Positions 6,702-15,251 of a DNA stretch of 46,389 nucleotides are shown here, piece by piece. The notes beneath the pieces were generated by a model that had not been told where the DNA came from, made no database searches, and worked only from the letters and a program-made list of their open reading frames with translations. How positions within the stretch are numbered: position 1 is the stretch's first letter; every line of letters begins with the position of its first letter. The position numbers and the translations under genes were made by a program. The stretch covers positions 1-46,389 of the forward strand of contig JAJYSV010000032.1 of the NCBI GenBank assembly GCA_021793405.1, given 5' to 3'. The stretch comes from Acidobacteriota bacterium. Lineage in GTDB: Bacteria > Acidobacteriota > Terriglobia > Terriglobales > Acidobacteriaceae.

Positions 6702-9298
6702 TGACTGGCGTTGCAGAACGGCAGCGGATACAGGTCGCAACCGGCCTGGTGCGGGCACATACCTACGCGGCCTTTGTCGGGCTACTCATATCGGCGCTCT
6801 TTGGGTTGGCGGTTTCCGTCAAGTTTCATGTCCCCGAGTTTCTTACGAATCACGCCGCGCTGACATGGGGACGACTGCGATACGACCATACGCAAGGCAT
6901 CCTGTATGCCTGGCTCGGCAATGCCTTCCTCGCGTTCATCTACTATGCGGTCCCCTTTCTGACGCGCCGCCGCGTCACTAGCGAGCGGCTCGGCTGGATC
7001 ATGTTCTTCACCTACAACGTCGTAGCCGTGCTGGGTGGATGGACGCTGGTCCTGATGGGAGTGCTACAGCCGCTCGAATGGGCAGAGTTTCCTCTGGTTG
7101 TGGCTGCGGTCATTGAAACATGCTTCGTTCTGATGATCGTGCAGTTCGGCATCCCGTTTCTGAAATGCGGCGCCTCCGAACTCTACGTTTCAGGCTGGTA
7201 CCTGCTGGGCGGAATCACATTTACGACTCTCGCCTATCCGCTCGGCAACATTGTTCCGCATCTGCTTCCCGGTGCTATGGGAGCGGCCTTCAGTGGCCTT
7301 TGGATTCACGATGCCGTCGGACTCTTCGTTACGCCGATGGCGGTCGCAATAGAGTATTTTGTGATCTCCGCGGTCACACGGAAGCCAATCTACAGTCATT
7401 TTTATTCGATGGTCGGGTTCTGGCTGCTATTTCTTGTCTATCCGCTCAACGGCATTCATCATTACCTGTACTCTTCCCTGCCGATGATGGCGCAGCACGT
7501 CTCGGAAGCCGCATCCATCTATCAGGGAATCGATGTCATCATCGTGGTTACGAACCTGTTGCTCTCCATTGCCATTGCAACCGAGGGTACAGTGCTGGAG
7601 GATGTTCCCCTACGCTACATCTGGACGAGCATTGTGCTGTATCTGATCGTCAGCCTTCAGGGCTCCGTGCAGGCGGTGATGGCATTCAATCGCTTCATCC
7701 ACTTCACCGACTGGGTAATCGGCCATTCGCATCTGGCAATGATTGGATTCGCATCCTTCGCGGCGATGGGCGGTGTGAGCCATGTCTGGCAGCGAATGCC
7801 GGGAGTGCGACATAGCCGCCGCGCGCTGGCCTGGTCCTACTGGCTTCTTCTCATCGGACTCGGCCTCATGGTGCTGGATCTTTCCGGGGCGGGGCTTCTC
7901 CAGGCGAGCCTGTGGCAAAGCCACCTTCCATGGATCGATTCGGTGCGCGCTTCCCAGCCCTATTGGGTCTTCCGCACGGTCGATGGATTGATTTTGCTGT
8001 CTGGTTTTATTGTCTTTGCATGTAGCTTCCTGACCGGCGAGAGGAATCCAACCGGGTTCCTCGGAGTGGACCTCAACTCTGACGCGTACCATCTGCCCCG
8101 TCACGACAAAGCCGATTCCTGGTTTACCACGGCGTACGCAGCCACCTTTGGCGCGGGAGTGGTTTTTTTCGTCCTGTCATTCCTGATGCTGGGCGTCTAT
8201 CCGGCCATTCGCCTGCACGAATCTATTGAAAGGACCACGCCTGCCGGAGCACACCTCGCGCTCACTTCCTCCGAGCAGCGTGGGGCCAAGCTGTATGGCA
8301 TCGATGGGTGCGCCTATTGTCACACGATGCAGGTCAGGTACACCGCTGCCGACGAGTGGCGCTTCGGAAATCCTACCCAGGCATGGGAAACTCGCCAGGA
8401 GTATCCGCAGATGTGGGGCACACGGCGTATCGGGCCGGATCTCGCGCGCGAATCCGGCAAGCGGCCCGCGGACTGGCAACTGGTTCATCTCTACGACCCA
8501 CGGTACATCGTGCCGGATTCGGTCATGCCTTCGTATCCCTGGCTATTTGACGGTTCGCCTGATCGACCCACGCAGGATGCTCGCGATCTGGTCGCCTATC
8601 TCAATACCCTGGGACGCTCGGCGGCACAGCTTTCCCCCGCAAAACCTGCTCCAGTCTACGTGCAGCCGGTAGTCGCACCGGTGGATGATCGCGAGCAGGG
8701 GCGCGCGGTCTTCCTAGCGAATTGCTCTGGATGCCACGGCGTTCAGGCTGACGGCCAGTCGATCGGCGGTCGCGCTCTGCGGCCGGTCGCCTTCGATCTC
8801 GCCGGATTTCGTCTGACGGATGGCGACATCTGGCGCGCTCTGGAGCAAGGCGTTCCGGGATCATCCATGCCCTCGTGGGAAATGCTGCCGGCCTCGGATT
8901 TTCAGGCAGTGGCGGATTATGTCGCCTCGCTCGGAAATGCCGGCTCGTTGACCCCTGATCAGCAGTATGCGTCGCCTGAAGTTCTGAAGGAGGCCGGAAG
9001 AAGGGTTTACGAAAGCGACTGTGCCCGCTGCCATGGCGAGAATGCGGACGGAACTGGACCCGACGGCGCGGAGCTTCTGCCCCATCCGGCAAACTTCCAT
9101 CAGATGATGCCTTCCTACCCGGCCGCAGCCCGGATTCTTCATTCCGGCGTGCCCGGCAGCGGGATGCCCGCGTTCCCCCTCCTGACGCCGCCGGAAGTCC
9201 AGGCGGTCACCTATTACCTGCGCTCGTTTTATAGCGAGGGGAACAAGCAACCCGCGGCCGCAACCTCTGCCTCCCCACAGATGGGAGACATGCAATGA
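6701..9298 (+). CDS. cbb3-type cytochrome c oxidase, fused CcoN-CcoO-CcoP polypeptide
   Basis: An 865-aa terminal oxidase that reduces O2 to water in the inner membrane. Residues 1-500 are CcoN-like with many membrane helices. Low-spin heme ligands are likely H63 and H344, the heme b3 ligand H342 (GHSH), and CuB ligands H203, H253 and H254. Y247 sits six residues before H253, the place of the cross-linked Tyr in C-family oxidases. Residues about 500-640 are a CcoO-like monoheme domain (CAYCH at 537-541). Two further heme domains follow, CSGCH 675-679 and CARCH 774-778, as in CcoP. The start is the ATG overlapping the preceding stop; an in-frame extension to 6629 lies inside that small gene. 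Having all three subunits in one chain is unusual. No separate ccoN, ccoO or ccoP, and no ccoGHIS genes, are in view. Confidence 0.92.
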   Translation: MTGVAERQRIQVATGLVRAHTYAAFVGLLISALFGLAVSVKFHVPEFLTNHAALTWGRLRYDHTQGILYAWLGNAFLAFIYYAVPFLTRRRVTSERLGWIMFFTYNVVAVLGGWTLVLMGVLQPLEWAEFPLVVAAVIETCFVLMIVQFGIPFLKCGASELYVSGWYLLGGITFTTLAYPLGNIVPHLLPGAMGAAFSGLWIHDAVGLFVTPMAVAIEYFVISAVTRKPIYSHFYSMVGFWLLFLVYPLNGIHHYLYSSLPMMAQHVSEAASIYQGIDVIIVVTNLLLSIAIATEGTVLEDVPLRYIWTSIVLYLIVSLQGSVQAVMAFNRFIHFTDWVIGHSHLAMIGFASFAAMGGVSHVWQRMPGVRHSRRALAWSYWLLLIGLGLMVLDLSGAGLLQASLWQSHLPWIDSVRASQPYWVFRTVDGLILLSGFIVFACSFLTGERNPTGFLGVDLNSDAYHLPRHDKADSWFTTAYAATFGAGVVFFVLSFLMLGVYPAIRLHESIERTTPAGAHLALTSSEQRGAKLYGIDGCAYCHTMQVRYTAADEWRFGNPTQAWETRQEYPQMWGTRRIGPDLARESGKRPADWQLVHLYDPRYIVPDSVMPSYPWLFDGSPDRPTQDARDLVAYLNTLGRSAAQLSPAKPAPVYVQPVVAPVDDREQGRAVFLANCSGCHGVQADGQSIGGRALRPVAFDLAGFRLTDGDIWRALEQGVPGSSMPSWEMLPASDFQAVADYVASLGNAGSLTPDQQYASPEVLKEAGRRVYESDCARCHGENADGTGPDGAELLPHPANFHQMMPSYPAAARILHSGVPGSGMPAFPLLTPPEVQAVTYYLRSFYSEGNKQPAAATSASPQMGDMQ

Positions 9299-9510
9299 CA
9301 GCCTATCTGCTGGGAGCCGCCACTTTGATTCTGCTGGTGCTGATTGTATGGCGCCGCTCTTCTCCAGAGTTCCGCAGAAAAAGCGAGCAACCGAAGTTCC
9401 AGTTTCTTGCCAACCTGGGATTCAGACCCGACACAAATGCCACAACCGATGCTTCCAACAAAACCGTCACTCCTGAACGGAAAGGACCCCATGAAGAGCA
9501 TGAGCCGTAG
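9295..9510 (+). CDS. Small membrane protein, CcoQ-like position
   Basis: A 71-aa protein with one N-terminal membrane helix (AYLLGAATLILLVLIVW) and a charged cytoplasmic tail that ends PHEEHEP. The ATG overlaps the oxidase stop codon (ATGA at 9295-9298), so the two are translationally coupled. Length, single helix and position match CcoQ/FixQ subunits of cbb3 oxidases. The sequence is too short for assignment by motif. Its last 20 bp overlap the start of the next gene. Confidence 0.7.
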   Translation: MTAYLLGAATLILLVLIVWRRSSPEFRRKSEQPKFQFLANLGFRPDTNATTDASNKTVTPERKGPHEEHEP

Positions 9511-10207
9511 GTCGTTTGTTACTGCCGCTGTCGCTGGAGCTACATCTTTGAGCTCCATCGGAACGCTGTCCCAGGTTGCGGACGCGCAACTTGTCTACAC
9601 CACGAAGAACTGGAATACAGCCGAGTTCGATCAGCTAGCAAAGAATCCGGCCCGCATCAAGCAGGTCTATGACATTGTTCCTGTGGGCGGCGGAAAGTTC
9701 CTCAACAACATCAAGAACTCGCTGAACGGTTTGCATTTTGGATTCGGCATTCCAGACAATCAAATCAAAGTCGTAGCCGCGCTACATGGGCCGGCGAACA
9801 TGCTCAATTTCGACGATTTCATCTGGGAAAAATACAAGATCGGGGCATGGCTCAACATCGACGATCCGGCCACAGGGAAGCCGGCGACAAAAAATCCGTT
9901 CTATGCCAGCAAGGCGGGTGCTGATCTGCACTACGTTTCACAAGATCCGGACAGCAGGGACTCCATCTATCAGGACACGAGCATCGCGGCGCTGCAACAT
10001 CGCGGCGTGAAGTTTCTCAGCTGCCACACTGCAACCGAAGAGCAGGTACGCAATCTGATCCCGCATGACAACCTCTCGGAGCAACCGGAGCAGATTGTGA
10101 AGGAGATGCTTTCCCACGCGCTCCCAGGCGTGCTAGTCGTGGCATCCATGGTCGCCGCAATCGCACTGCTGCAAACCGAAGGTCATTACAGCTACATCAC
10201 TGTCTAA
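9491..10207 (+). CDS. Tat-exported DsrE-like protein
   Basis: A 238-aa protein. Residues 1-32 are a twin-arginine signal (SRRSFV, then an Ala/Ser-rich stretch ending VADA), so it is expected to be exported folded. The body has alternating beta strands and helices, including IKVVAALHGPANML and GVKFLSC. This fits the DsrE/DsrF fold used by sulfur-relay proteins, and C178 is the only Cys, as expected for a persulfide-carrying residue. A hydrophobic segment near the C-terminus (LPGVLVVASMVAAIALL) may pack into the fold or anchor the protein. AAAGGA precedes the ATG. Its place between the cbb3 oxidase and TsdA suggests a periplasmic role with sulfur compounds. The fold call is by pattern only. Confidence 0.65.
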   Translation: MKSMSRRSFVTAAVAGATSLSSIGTLSQVADAQLVYTTKNWNTAEFDQLAKNPARIKQVYDIVPVGGGKFLNNIKNSLNGLHFGFGIPDNQIKVVAALHGPANMLNFDDFIWEKYKIGAWLNIDDPATGKPATKNPFYASKAGADLHYVSQDPDSRDSIYQDTSIAALQHRGVKFLSCHTATEEQVRNLIPHDNLSEQPEQIVKEMLSHALPGVLVVASMVAAIALLQTEGHYSYITV

Positions 10208-10239
10208 ACGACACGGTGGATTGGATTATGGAGGAAAAG

Positions 10240-11202
10240 ATGAGGCTGCGCCCAAGACGATCGATTCTTCTGCCCGGAGTGATTCTGATGGGCCTTGTGC
10301 AGGGGCAATGCAAAGGCCAGACGTCTCCTCCATGGAGCAAGGGCGCGAACAATCCGGCCGCCAGTAAAGGGTATATATTCCAGGTGCCGGACGTCGATAA
10401 CGTTCCCGACCTCCATGGGAACCCTGCCGATGCGAAGCTCGTGCTTTTTATCGGAGGCAACCAGTTCTTCGTTCTTCCCAGTCTGATCGAAGGCTTTGTA
10501 AGGCAGCATCCGGATCTGCGCGGCCGCATATTCTATGAGACGTTGCCTCCGGGCATTCTTCGCAGGCAGATCGCCGCGGACGACACCCTTACGCTCGGCA
10601 ATCTCACTTTGCGGGTCAAGCCGGATGTCTACGAAGCGGGAGCGCGGGTGGTGCGCCAGATGGAAGAGAAAAAGCAGGTCACAGGCGTGGTCGAGTACGC
10701 GACCAATACGCTTGCAATCATGGTGGCTGCGGGCAATCCCAAGCACATCGCATCGCTGAACGATTTGGGCCGCGCCGATGTGAAACTTTCGATGCCCAAC
10801 CCTCAATGGGAGGGAATCGCGAATCAAATCATCGGCTCGCTGCGCAAAGCCGGGGGTGAACAACTGTATGAGACCGTATATCAGAAAAAAGTGGCGGACG
10901 GAACTACAGTTCTAACTGAGGTCCATCATCGCCAGACACCCATGCGCATCCTGCAAGGCCGAGCGGATGCGGGCGTGACATGGGCATCCGAAGTCGAGTT
11001 TCAGAAGAAGATCGGCAACCCGATCGTGGGTGTCGATATTCCGGCATCGCTTAACACCAAGGCTACATACGCGGCTGGGATGATGGTGGACGCGGCCCAC
11101 CCGCAGGCCGCCGCCCAGTGGCTAGCTTATTTGAAGAGTCCGGAAGCGCAGCAGAGTTATCGCCAGTTTGGCTTCGAGTCGGTAAAAAGCCGCTCGAAGT
11201 AG
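10240..11202 (+). CDS. ModA-like periplasmic substrate-binding protein (orphan)
   Basis: A 320-aa exported type 2 periplasmic binding protein. A basic N-terminus and hydrophobic stretch (RRSILLPGVILMGLV) form the signal. The mature part shows PADAKLVLFIGGNQFFVLP, a mid-domain TGVVEYATNTLAIMVAAGNP typical of ModA-like folds, GRADAGVTWASEV, and a C-terminal AAAQWLAYLKSPEAQQSYRQFGF as in molybdate- and tungstate-binding proteins. The start at 10240 has GGAGG five nt upstream; ATG 10228 and TTG 10216 are less likely. No ABC permease or ATPase gene is near, so it may serve as a carrier or sensor rather than feed a transporter. The ligand is unknown; an oxyanion is plausible from the family. Confidence 0.75.
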   Translation: MRLRPRRSILLPGVILMGLVQGQCKGQTSPPWSKGANNPAASKGYIFQVPDVDNVPDLHGNPADAKLVLFIGGNQFFVLPSLIEGFVRQHPDLRGRIFYETLPPGILRRQIAADDTLTLGNLTLRVKPDVYEAGARVVRQMEEKKQVTGVVEYATNTLAIMVAAGNPKHIASLNDLGRADVKLSMPNPQWEGIANQIIGSLRKAGGEQLYETVYQKKVADGTTVLTEVHHRQTPMRILQGRADAGVTWASEVEFQKKIGNPIVGVDIPASLNTKATYAAGMMVDAAHPQAAAQWLAYLKSPEAQQSYRQFGFESVKSRSK

Positions 11203-11212
11203 AGGAAATCGG

Positions 11213-12007
11213 ATGAAGTATCAAAGCCCCGCCCTGGCGGGCATATGCACATGTTTACTCGCAGGCATTCTGACGGGCTGCTCCGGCCCACACCCGGTTG
11301 CGCCTCCCGTTACCGTGACGGAACAATCGCGCTTCCAGACGGCCAATATCCCAGCCGGCAGCGCAGGCGAAGAGATCCGCAAGGGCAAGCTGATCTTCGA
11401 CGAGACTCCAAAGTACGCCCATGCCTACGTTGGAAATCAGCTCTCCTGCGCCGACTGCCACGTCAACAGCGGCACCATGCCGCACGCCTCGCCGATGATC
11501 GACATGTCCAATATGTTTCCGATGTTCAACCAGCGGGCCGGTCGTGTGATTTCTATGCAGGAGCGCTTCCAGGAGTGCTTTGCCCGCAGTGAAAATGGGA
11601 GTCCGCCCCCGCTGAACAGCGAGGAGATCAGGGCTTTGACTGCCTACGTGGACTGGCTTTCCAAAGATGGAGTGAAGAACAAAGCATTCTCTGGTCGCGG
11701 ATTTGTCAAGCTACCAGATCTGACCGGTAACCCTACCCAAGGGATCGCCATCTACGCCGTCAACTGTGCCGAATGCCATGGCGGGGATGGAGCAGGGGTC
11801 CCTCCGGTGATTCCAGCGTTATGGGGACCCAATTCCTACAATGACGGCGCCGGGATGAACAACCCGGTGAAAATGGCCGCCTTCCTCGTCCCCAACATGC
11901 CGCAAAATAATCCAGGCTCCCTGACGCCGCAACAGGCTTTCGACGTTGCTGCGTTCATCCACACGATGCCGCGCCCGAAGTTCAACGAAGCCTACAAGCA
12001 TTACTAA
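11213..12007 (+). CDS. tsdA: TsdA-type diheme thiosulfate dehydrogenase, lipoprotein
   Basis: A 264-aa c-type cytochrome that would couple two thiosulfates into tetrathionate and pass electrons on. A lipobox (ILTGC, Cys23) predicts a lipid anchor. The first heme site CADCH is at 79-83, followed by NSGTMPHASP and FPMFNQRAGRVISMQERFQECF. C122 stands where TsdA has its unusual Cys axial heme ligand. The second heme site CAECH is at 185-189, then PALWGPNSYNDGAGMN and a C-terminal AFDVAAFIHTMPRP, all in TsdA order. It begins 10 bp after the binding-protein gene and ends the operon. The adjacent cbb3 oxidase is a natural electron sink. Related diheme cytochromes with other substrates cannot be excluded. 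Confidence 0.82.
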   Translation: MKYQSPALAGICTCLLAGILTGCSGPHPVAPPVTVTEQSRFQTANIPAGSAGEEIRKGKLIFDETPKYAHAYVGNQLSCADCHVNSGTMPHASPMIDMSNMFPMFNQRAGRVISMQERFQECFARSENGSPPPLNSEEIRALTAYVDWLSKDGVKNKAFSGRGFVKLPDLTGNPTQGIAIYAVNCAECHGGDGAGVPPVIPALWGPNSYNDGAGMNNPVKMAAFLVPNMPQNNPGSLTPQQAFDVAAFIHTMPRPKFNEAYKHY

Positions 12008-12009
12008 AA

Positions 12010-12179
12010 CGGATTTACAGTTTGTAAGGCTTTTGTGATAAGGAGTCATTCTGAACGGAGCACAGCGAAGTGAAGAATTCAGACGACATGCACAGAGTAG
12101 ACTCTGCCATCACCGTCTGGATTCTTCGCTGCGCTCAGAATGACTCATCTCATTTTTGAATACCATATCTGTAAATCCG
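12010..12179. repeat. Nested inverted-repeat element between convergent genes
   Basis: Outer arms CGGATTTACAG (12010-12020) and CTGTAAATCCG (12169-12179) are perfect. Inside are GAGTCATTCTGA (12043-12054) and TCAGAATGACTC (12135-12146), also perfect. Further in are CAGACG/CGTCTG (12080-12085, 12114-12119) and a central CAGAGT-AG-ACTCTG (12093-12106). The strings GCGAAG and GAATC between them also pair imperfectly. The whole can fold as one long cruciform or hairpin. I recall TCATTCTGAGCG-AGCGAAGAATC strings as common intergenic repeats in several bacterial genomes. It fills almost exactly the gap between tsdA and the dehydratase and probably acts as a bidirectional terminator. Confidence 0.8.
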
Positions 12180-12181
12180 CC

Positions 12182-13927
12182 TTAAGGATGCGAAGACTGC
12201 GCGTCGGCCTCGAAAACCTGCGACTCCGCGGCGTCCAGAAGAAAGTCAAAGTCGCATCCTTTATCGGCCTGCGTCACGCGTTCCCGATAGAGAGCCAGGT
12301 ATCCACGTTGCTCCTTGGGAACCGGCCTGGTCCATTCGGACCTGCGCTGTTCGAGTACTTGCTCCGGCACGAGCAGGTCCAGCTTTCGATTCGGAATATC
12401 GAGCGTGATTTTGTCGCCATCGCGGACCATGGCAAGTGGACCGCCGATATAACTTTCCGGCGAAACGTGCAGGACGCACGTGCCATATGCGGTGCCGCTC
12501 ATGCGGGCGTCGGAGATTCGCACCATATCTCGTATGCCGCGCTGTAGCAGTTTCTTGGGAATTGGGAGCATTCCCCACTCCGGCATTCCTGGACCGCCGA
12601 GTGGGCCGGCATTCTGAAGGACCAGAATAGAATTTTCGTCCACCGTCAGGTCCTCACGGTCGATGCGTTCCTCCATGTCCTTAAAATCCTTGAACACGAC
12701 GGCGGGCCCGGTGTGCTGCCAGAATCTCGGATCTGCGGCAACCGTCTTGATGACCGCTCCATCCGGCGCGAGGCTCCCGTAGAGAATCGCCGTTCCGCCG
12801 CTTTCCATCAGCGGCGCCTCGCGACTGCGGATCACCTCAGAGTTGATAACACGCGCGCCTCGCAGATTTTCTCCCACCGACTTTCCGTTCACGGTGACGC
12901 AGTCGAGGTTGAGAAGATCCCTGATTTCAGCCATCAAGGCGCGCAATCCTCCGGCGTAATAGAAATCCTCCATCAGAAACTTTCCGGACGGCCGGATGTT
13001 GGCAAGCACGGGAACGTGGCGCGAGATTTCATCGAATACGCGGAGAGGTAGATCGAAGCCCAGCCGCCGGGCGAGTGCGACCAGGTGAATAATGGCATTC
13101 GTCGAGCCACCGATGGCCATGTCCACCGTGATGGCATTCCGCAAAGCTAATGGCGTCAGAATATCTCTGGGTTTCAGGTCCTCCCAAACCATCTCCACAA
13201 TGCGCCCACCGCAGTCGATTGCCAGTCGTACATGATTGGAATCCGCAGCCGGAATCGAAGACGCACCGGGCAGCGTCATTCCCATCGCTTCCGAAAGAGC
13301 GGTCATGGTCGAGGCGGTTCCCATCGTCATGCAAAATCCGGGCGACCGGGCGATTCCGGTTTCGACGCCGTGCCATTCCTCGTCGCTGATGTTGCCGGCG
13401 CAACGCTCCGTCCAGAATTTCCAGACATCGGTGCCGCTGCCGAGCGCCTGGCCATTCCAGTTGCCGCGCAGCATGGGGCCTGCGGGCAGATAAATCGCCG
13501 GCAGGTTTGCGCTGATCGCACCCATCAGCAGGCCGGGAGTTGTCTTGTCGCAGCCGCCCATCAGCACTGCGCCATCGATCGGCAGACTACGCAACGCCTC
13601 CTCGGTATCCATCGCCAGCAGATTCCGGTAGAGCATCGGACTGGGCTTCATGTAGGTTTCGGTGATAGAGAACGCCGGAATTTCCACGGGAAATCCTCCC
13701 GCCTGCCATACCCCGCGCTTCACTGCCTCTGCCCGTTCGCGCAGGTGGATGTGGCACGGGTTGATTTCGCTCCACGTGTTCACAATAGCGATCACCGGCT
13801 TGCCGGTGAAGTCTTCCCGCCGGTAACCAACCTGCATCATGCGCGAACGATGACTGAAGCCGCGCATCGTGTCCGGGCCAAACCAGCTATAACTGCGCAG
13901 ATCCTCAGGCTTTTTCCTGGATGTCAT
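12182..13927 (-). CDS. IlvD/Edd-family sugar-acid dehydratase (arabinonate/xylonate-type)
   Basis: A 581-aa cytoplasmic Fe-S dehydratase that removes water from an aldonic acid to give a 2-keto-3-deoxy acid. Cluster-ligand candidates are C58 (NTWSEINPC), C126 (LMGGCDKTTPG) and C199 (GFCMTMGTASTM). The beginning (SWFGPDTMRGFSHRSRMMQ) and LPAGPMLRGNWNG resemble L-arabinonate/D-xylonate dehydratases more than IlvD of branched-chain synthesis. The ATG at 13927 starts MTSRKKPEDL; a longer frame to 13981 runs deep into the transporter gene. It overlaps the end of the MFS gene by 23 bp, so import and dehydration of the acid are coupled. The exact sugar acid cannot be fixed by eye. Confidence 0.88.
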   Translation of the reverse strand: MTSRKKPEDLRSYSWFGPDTMRGFSHRSRMMQVGYRREDFTGKPVIAIVNTWSEINPCHIHLRERAEAVKRGVWQAGGFPVEIPAFSITETYMKPSPMLYRNLLAMDTEEALRSLPIDGAVLMGGCDKTTPGLLMGAISANLPAIYLPAGPMLRGNWNGQALGSGTDVWKFWTERCAGNISDEEWHGVETGIARSPGFCMTMGTASTMTALSEAMGMTLPGASSIPAADSNHVRLAIDCGGRIVEMVWEDLKPRDILTPLALRNAITVDMAIGGSTNAIIHLVALARRLGFDLPLRVFDEISRHVPVLANIRPSGKFLMEDFYYAGGLRALMAEIRDLLNLDCVTVNGKSVGENLRGARVINSEVIRSREAPLMESGGTAILYGSLAPDGAVIKTVAADPRFWQHTGPAVVFKDFKDMEERIDREDLTVDENSILVLQNAGPLGGPGMPEWGMLPIPKKLLQRGIRDMVRISDARMSGTAYGTCVLHVSPESYIGGPLAMVRDGDKITLDIPNRKLDLLVPEQVLEQRRSEWTRPVPKEQRGYLALYRERVTQADKGCDFDFLLDAAESQVFEADAQSSHP

Positions 13928-15251
13928 TATGTAGCCCCATTTGCGAAACGGAGTGATCTCCGATTTGAGTAGCGAGCACACCGGCCACCAGCATACAACC
14001 GGATAAAACCCACAATCCCGTGTCGTACCCGCCGGTGACCGTCTTCAGATACCCGAACAGCCAGGGTCCGACCACGCCCCCCAGATTGCCCAGACAAATC
14101 AGTCCAACCGCGGTGGCGGCGGCTGACTTGCCCATCAGAGTGGTCGGCAAGGTCCAAAACGCCGGAAGGTATGCCTGCGCCGTGAAGCCCGCCAAACAGA
14201 ACAGAGCGATCATGAGCCCAGCGTGATTGTGGGACAGAACTGTCAGTCCCAGAGAAACGCCAGTCGCCAGCACCGGAACCGCCGTGTGCAGCCGAAGTTT
14301 GCCCGTGCGCTGCGCCCATAATCCATTGATCAAAATCCCACACGCGCTGCACGCATACGGAAGGCTTGCCGTCATTGTACGGATTGCAACCGGCATGCTT
14401 TTCATGCTATCGCCGATCGACGGAAGAAAAAAGATCAATGCCTGATTGCCCGTGACAATCAGAAAATAGACCCCAATCAACAGGAAGGTCTGCGGGTACT
14501 TGAGGGCATCGATTATCCGCACACGGTGTGCGATGGTCTTGCGGTCCTCATCCGCTTTCAGCGCGCTCATCAACCACTGCTTCTCGTCATCGGGCAACCA
14601 CTTGGCTTGGCGAGGCCGGTCTGCGAGATACCAGAGCGTCACAAATCCCATCAGCGCCGGGACAACACCTTCCAGAATAAAAATCCATCGCCAGCCGGCA
14701 AGTCCTCCCCAGTGGATGGTATCCATGATCCATCGTGAAAGCGGAATACCCAGAGCGATCGCAATCGGCTGCGTCACCATAAAGTAGGCTTTGGCGCGGG
14801 AACGGTCTTCGGGCCGAAACCAATGCGAAATGTACACAATCACGCCGGGAAAGAAGCCTGCCTCCGCAACTCCCAGCAACAACCGCAATCCGTAGAACTG
14901 CGTAATAGGGCGAACAAAGTTGAGCAGCGGCCAGCCCAGGAAACCCATCAGCGATGCAACCACGCCCCACGAAACCATGATGCGCGCGATCCATTTTCTG
15001 GCGCTCCAGCGCTCCACGATCAGGCTTCCCGGGATATCGAGCAGCAAGTAGCCCAGAAAAAATATTCCTGCACCAAAGCCGATCACCGCATCGTTGAATC
15101 CCATATCGCCTTGCATTTGTAACTTGGCGACACCAAGGTTGGCGCGGTCCAGATAGGCCAGCAGGTAGATGAACATCAGATACGGAATCAGACGGCGCGT
15201 AATGCGCCTTCGCGCGCGAACAGACACATCCACATCGGCGCCAATGCTCAT
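13905..15251 (-). CDS. MFS transporter, anion:cation symporter type
   Basis: A 448-aa, 12-helix inner-membrane carrier. Family marks are RRLIPYLMFIYLLAYLDRANLG in helix 1 and FFLGYLLLDIPGSLIVERWSARKWIA in the helix 2-3 region. FYGLRLLLGVAEAGFFPG and YISHWFRPEDRSRA follow. These fit the ACS family that takes up hexuronates, tartrate and other organic anions. AGGAGAAGG directly before the ATG at 15251 decides the start. It is first in an operon with the sugar-acid dehydratase, so it likely imports that enzyme's substrate. Intact. Confidence 0.9.
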   Translation of the reverse strand: MSIGADVDVSVRARRRITRRLIPYLMFIYLLAYLDRANLGVAKLQMQGDMGFNDAVIGFGAGIFFLGYLLLDIPGSLIVERWSARKWIARIMVSWGVVASLMGFLGWPLLNFVRPITQFYGLRLLLGVAEAGFFPGVIVYISHWFRPEDRSRAKAYFMVTQPIAIALGIPLSRWIMDTIHWGGLAGWRWIFILEGVVPALMGFVTLWYLADRPRQAKWLPDDEKQWLMSALKADEDRKTIAHRVRIIDALKYPQTFLLIGVYFLIVTGNQALIFFLPSIGDSMKSMPVAIRTMTASLPYACSACGILINGLWAQRTGKLRLHTAVPVLATGVSLGLTVLSHNHAGLMIALFCLAGFTAQAYLPAFWTLPTTLMGKSAAATAVGLICLGNLGGVVGPWLFGYLKTVTGGYDTGLWVLSGCMLVAGVLATQIGDHSVSQMGLHNDIQEKA

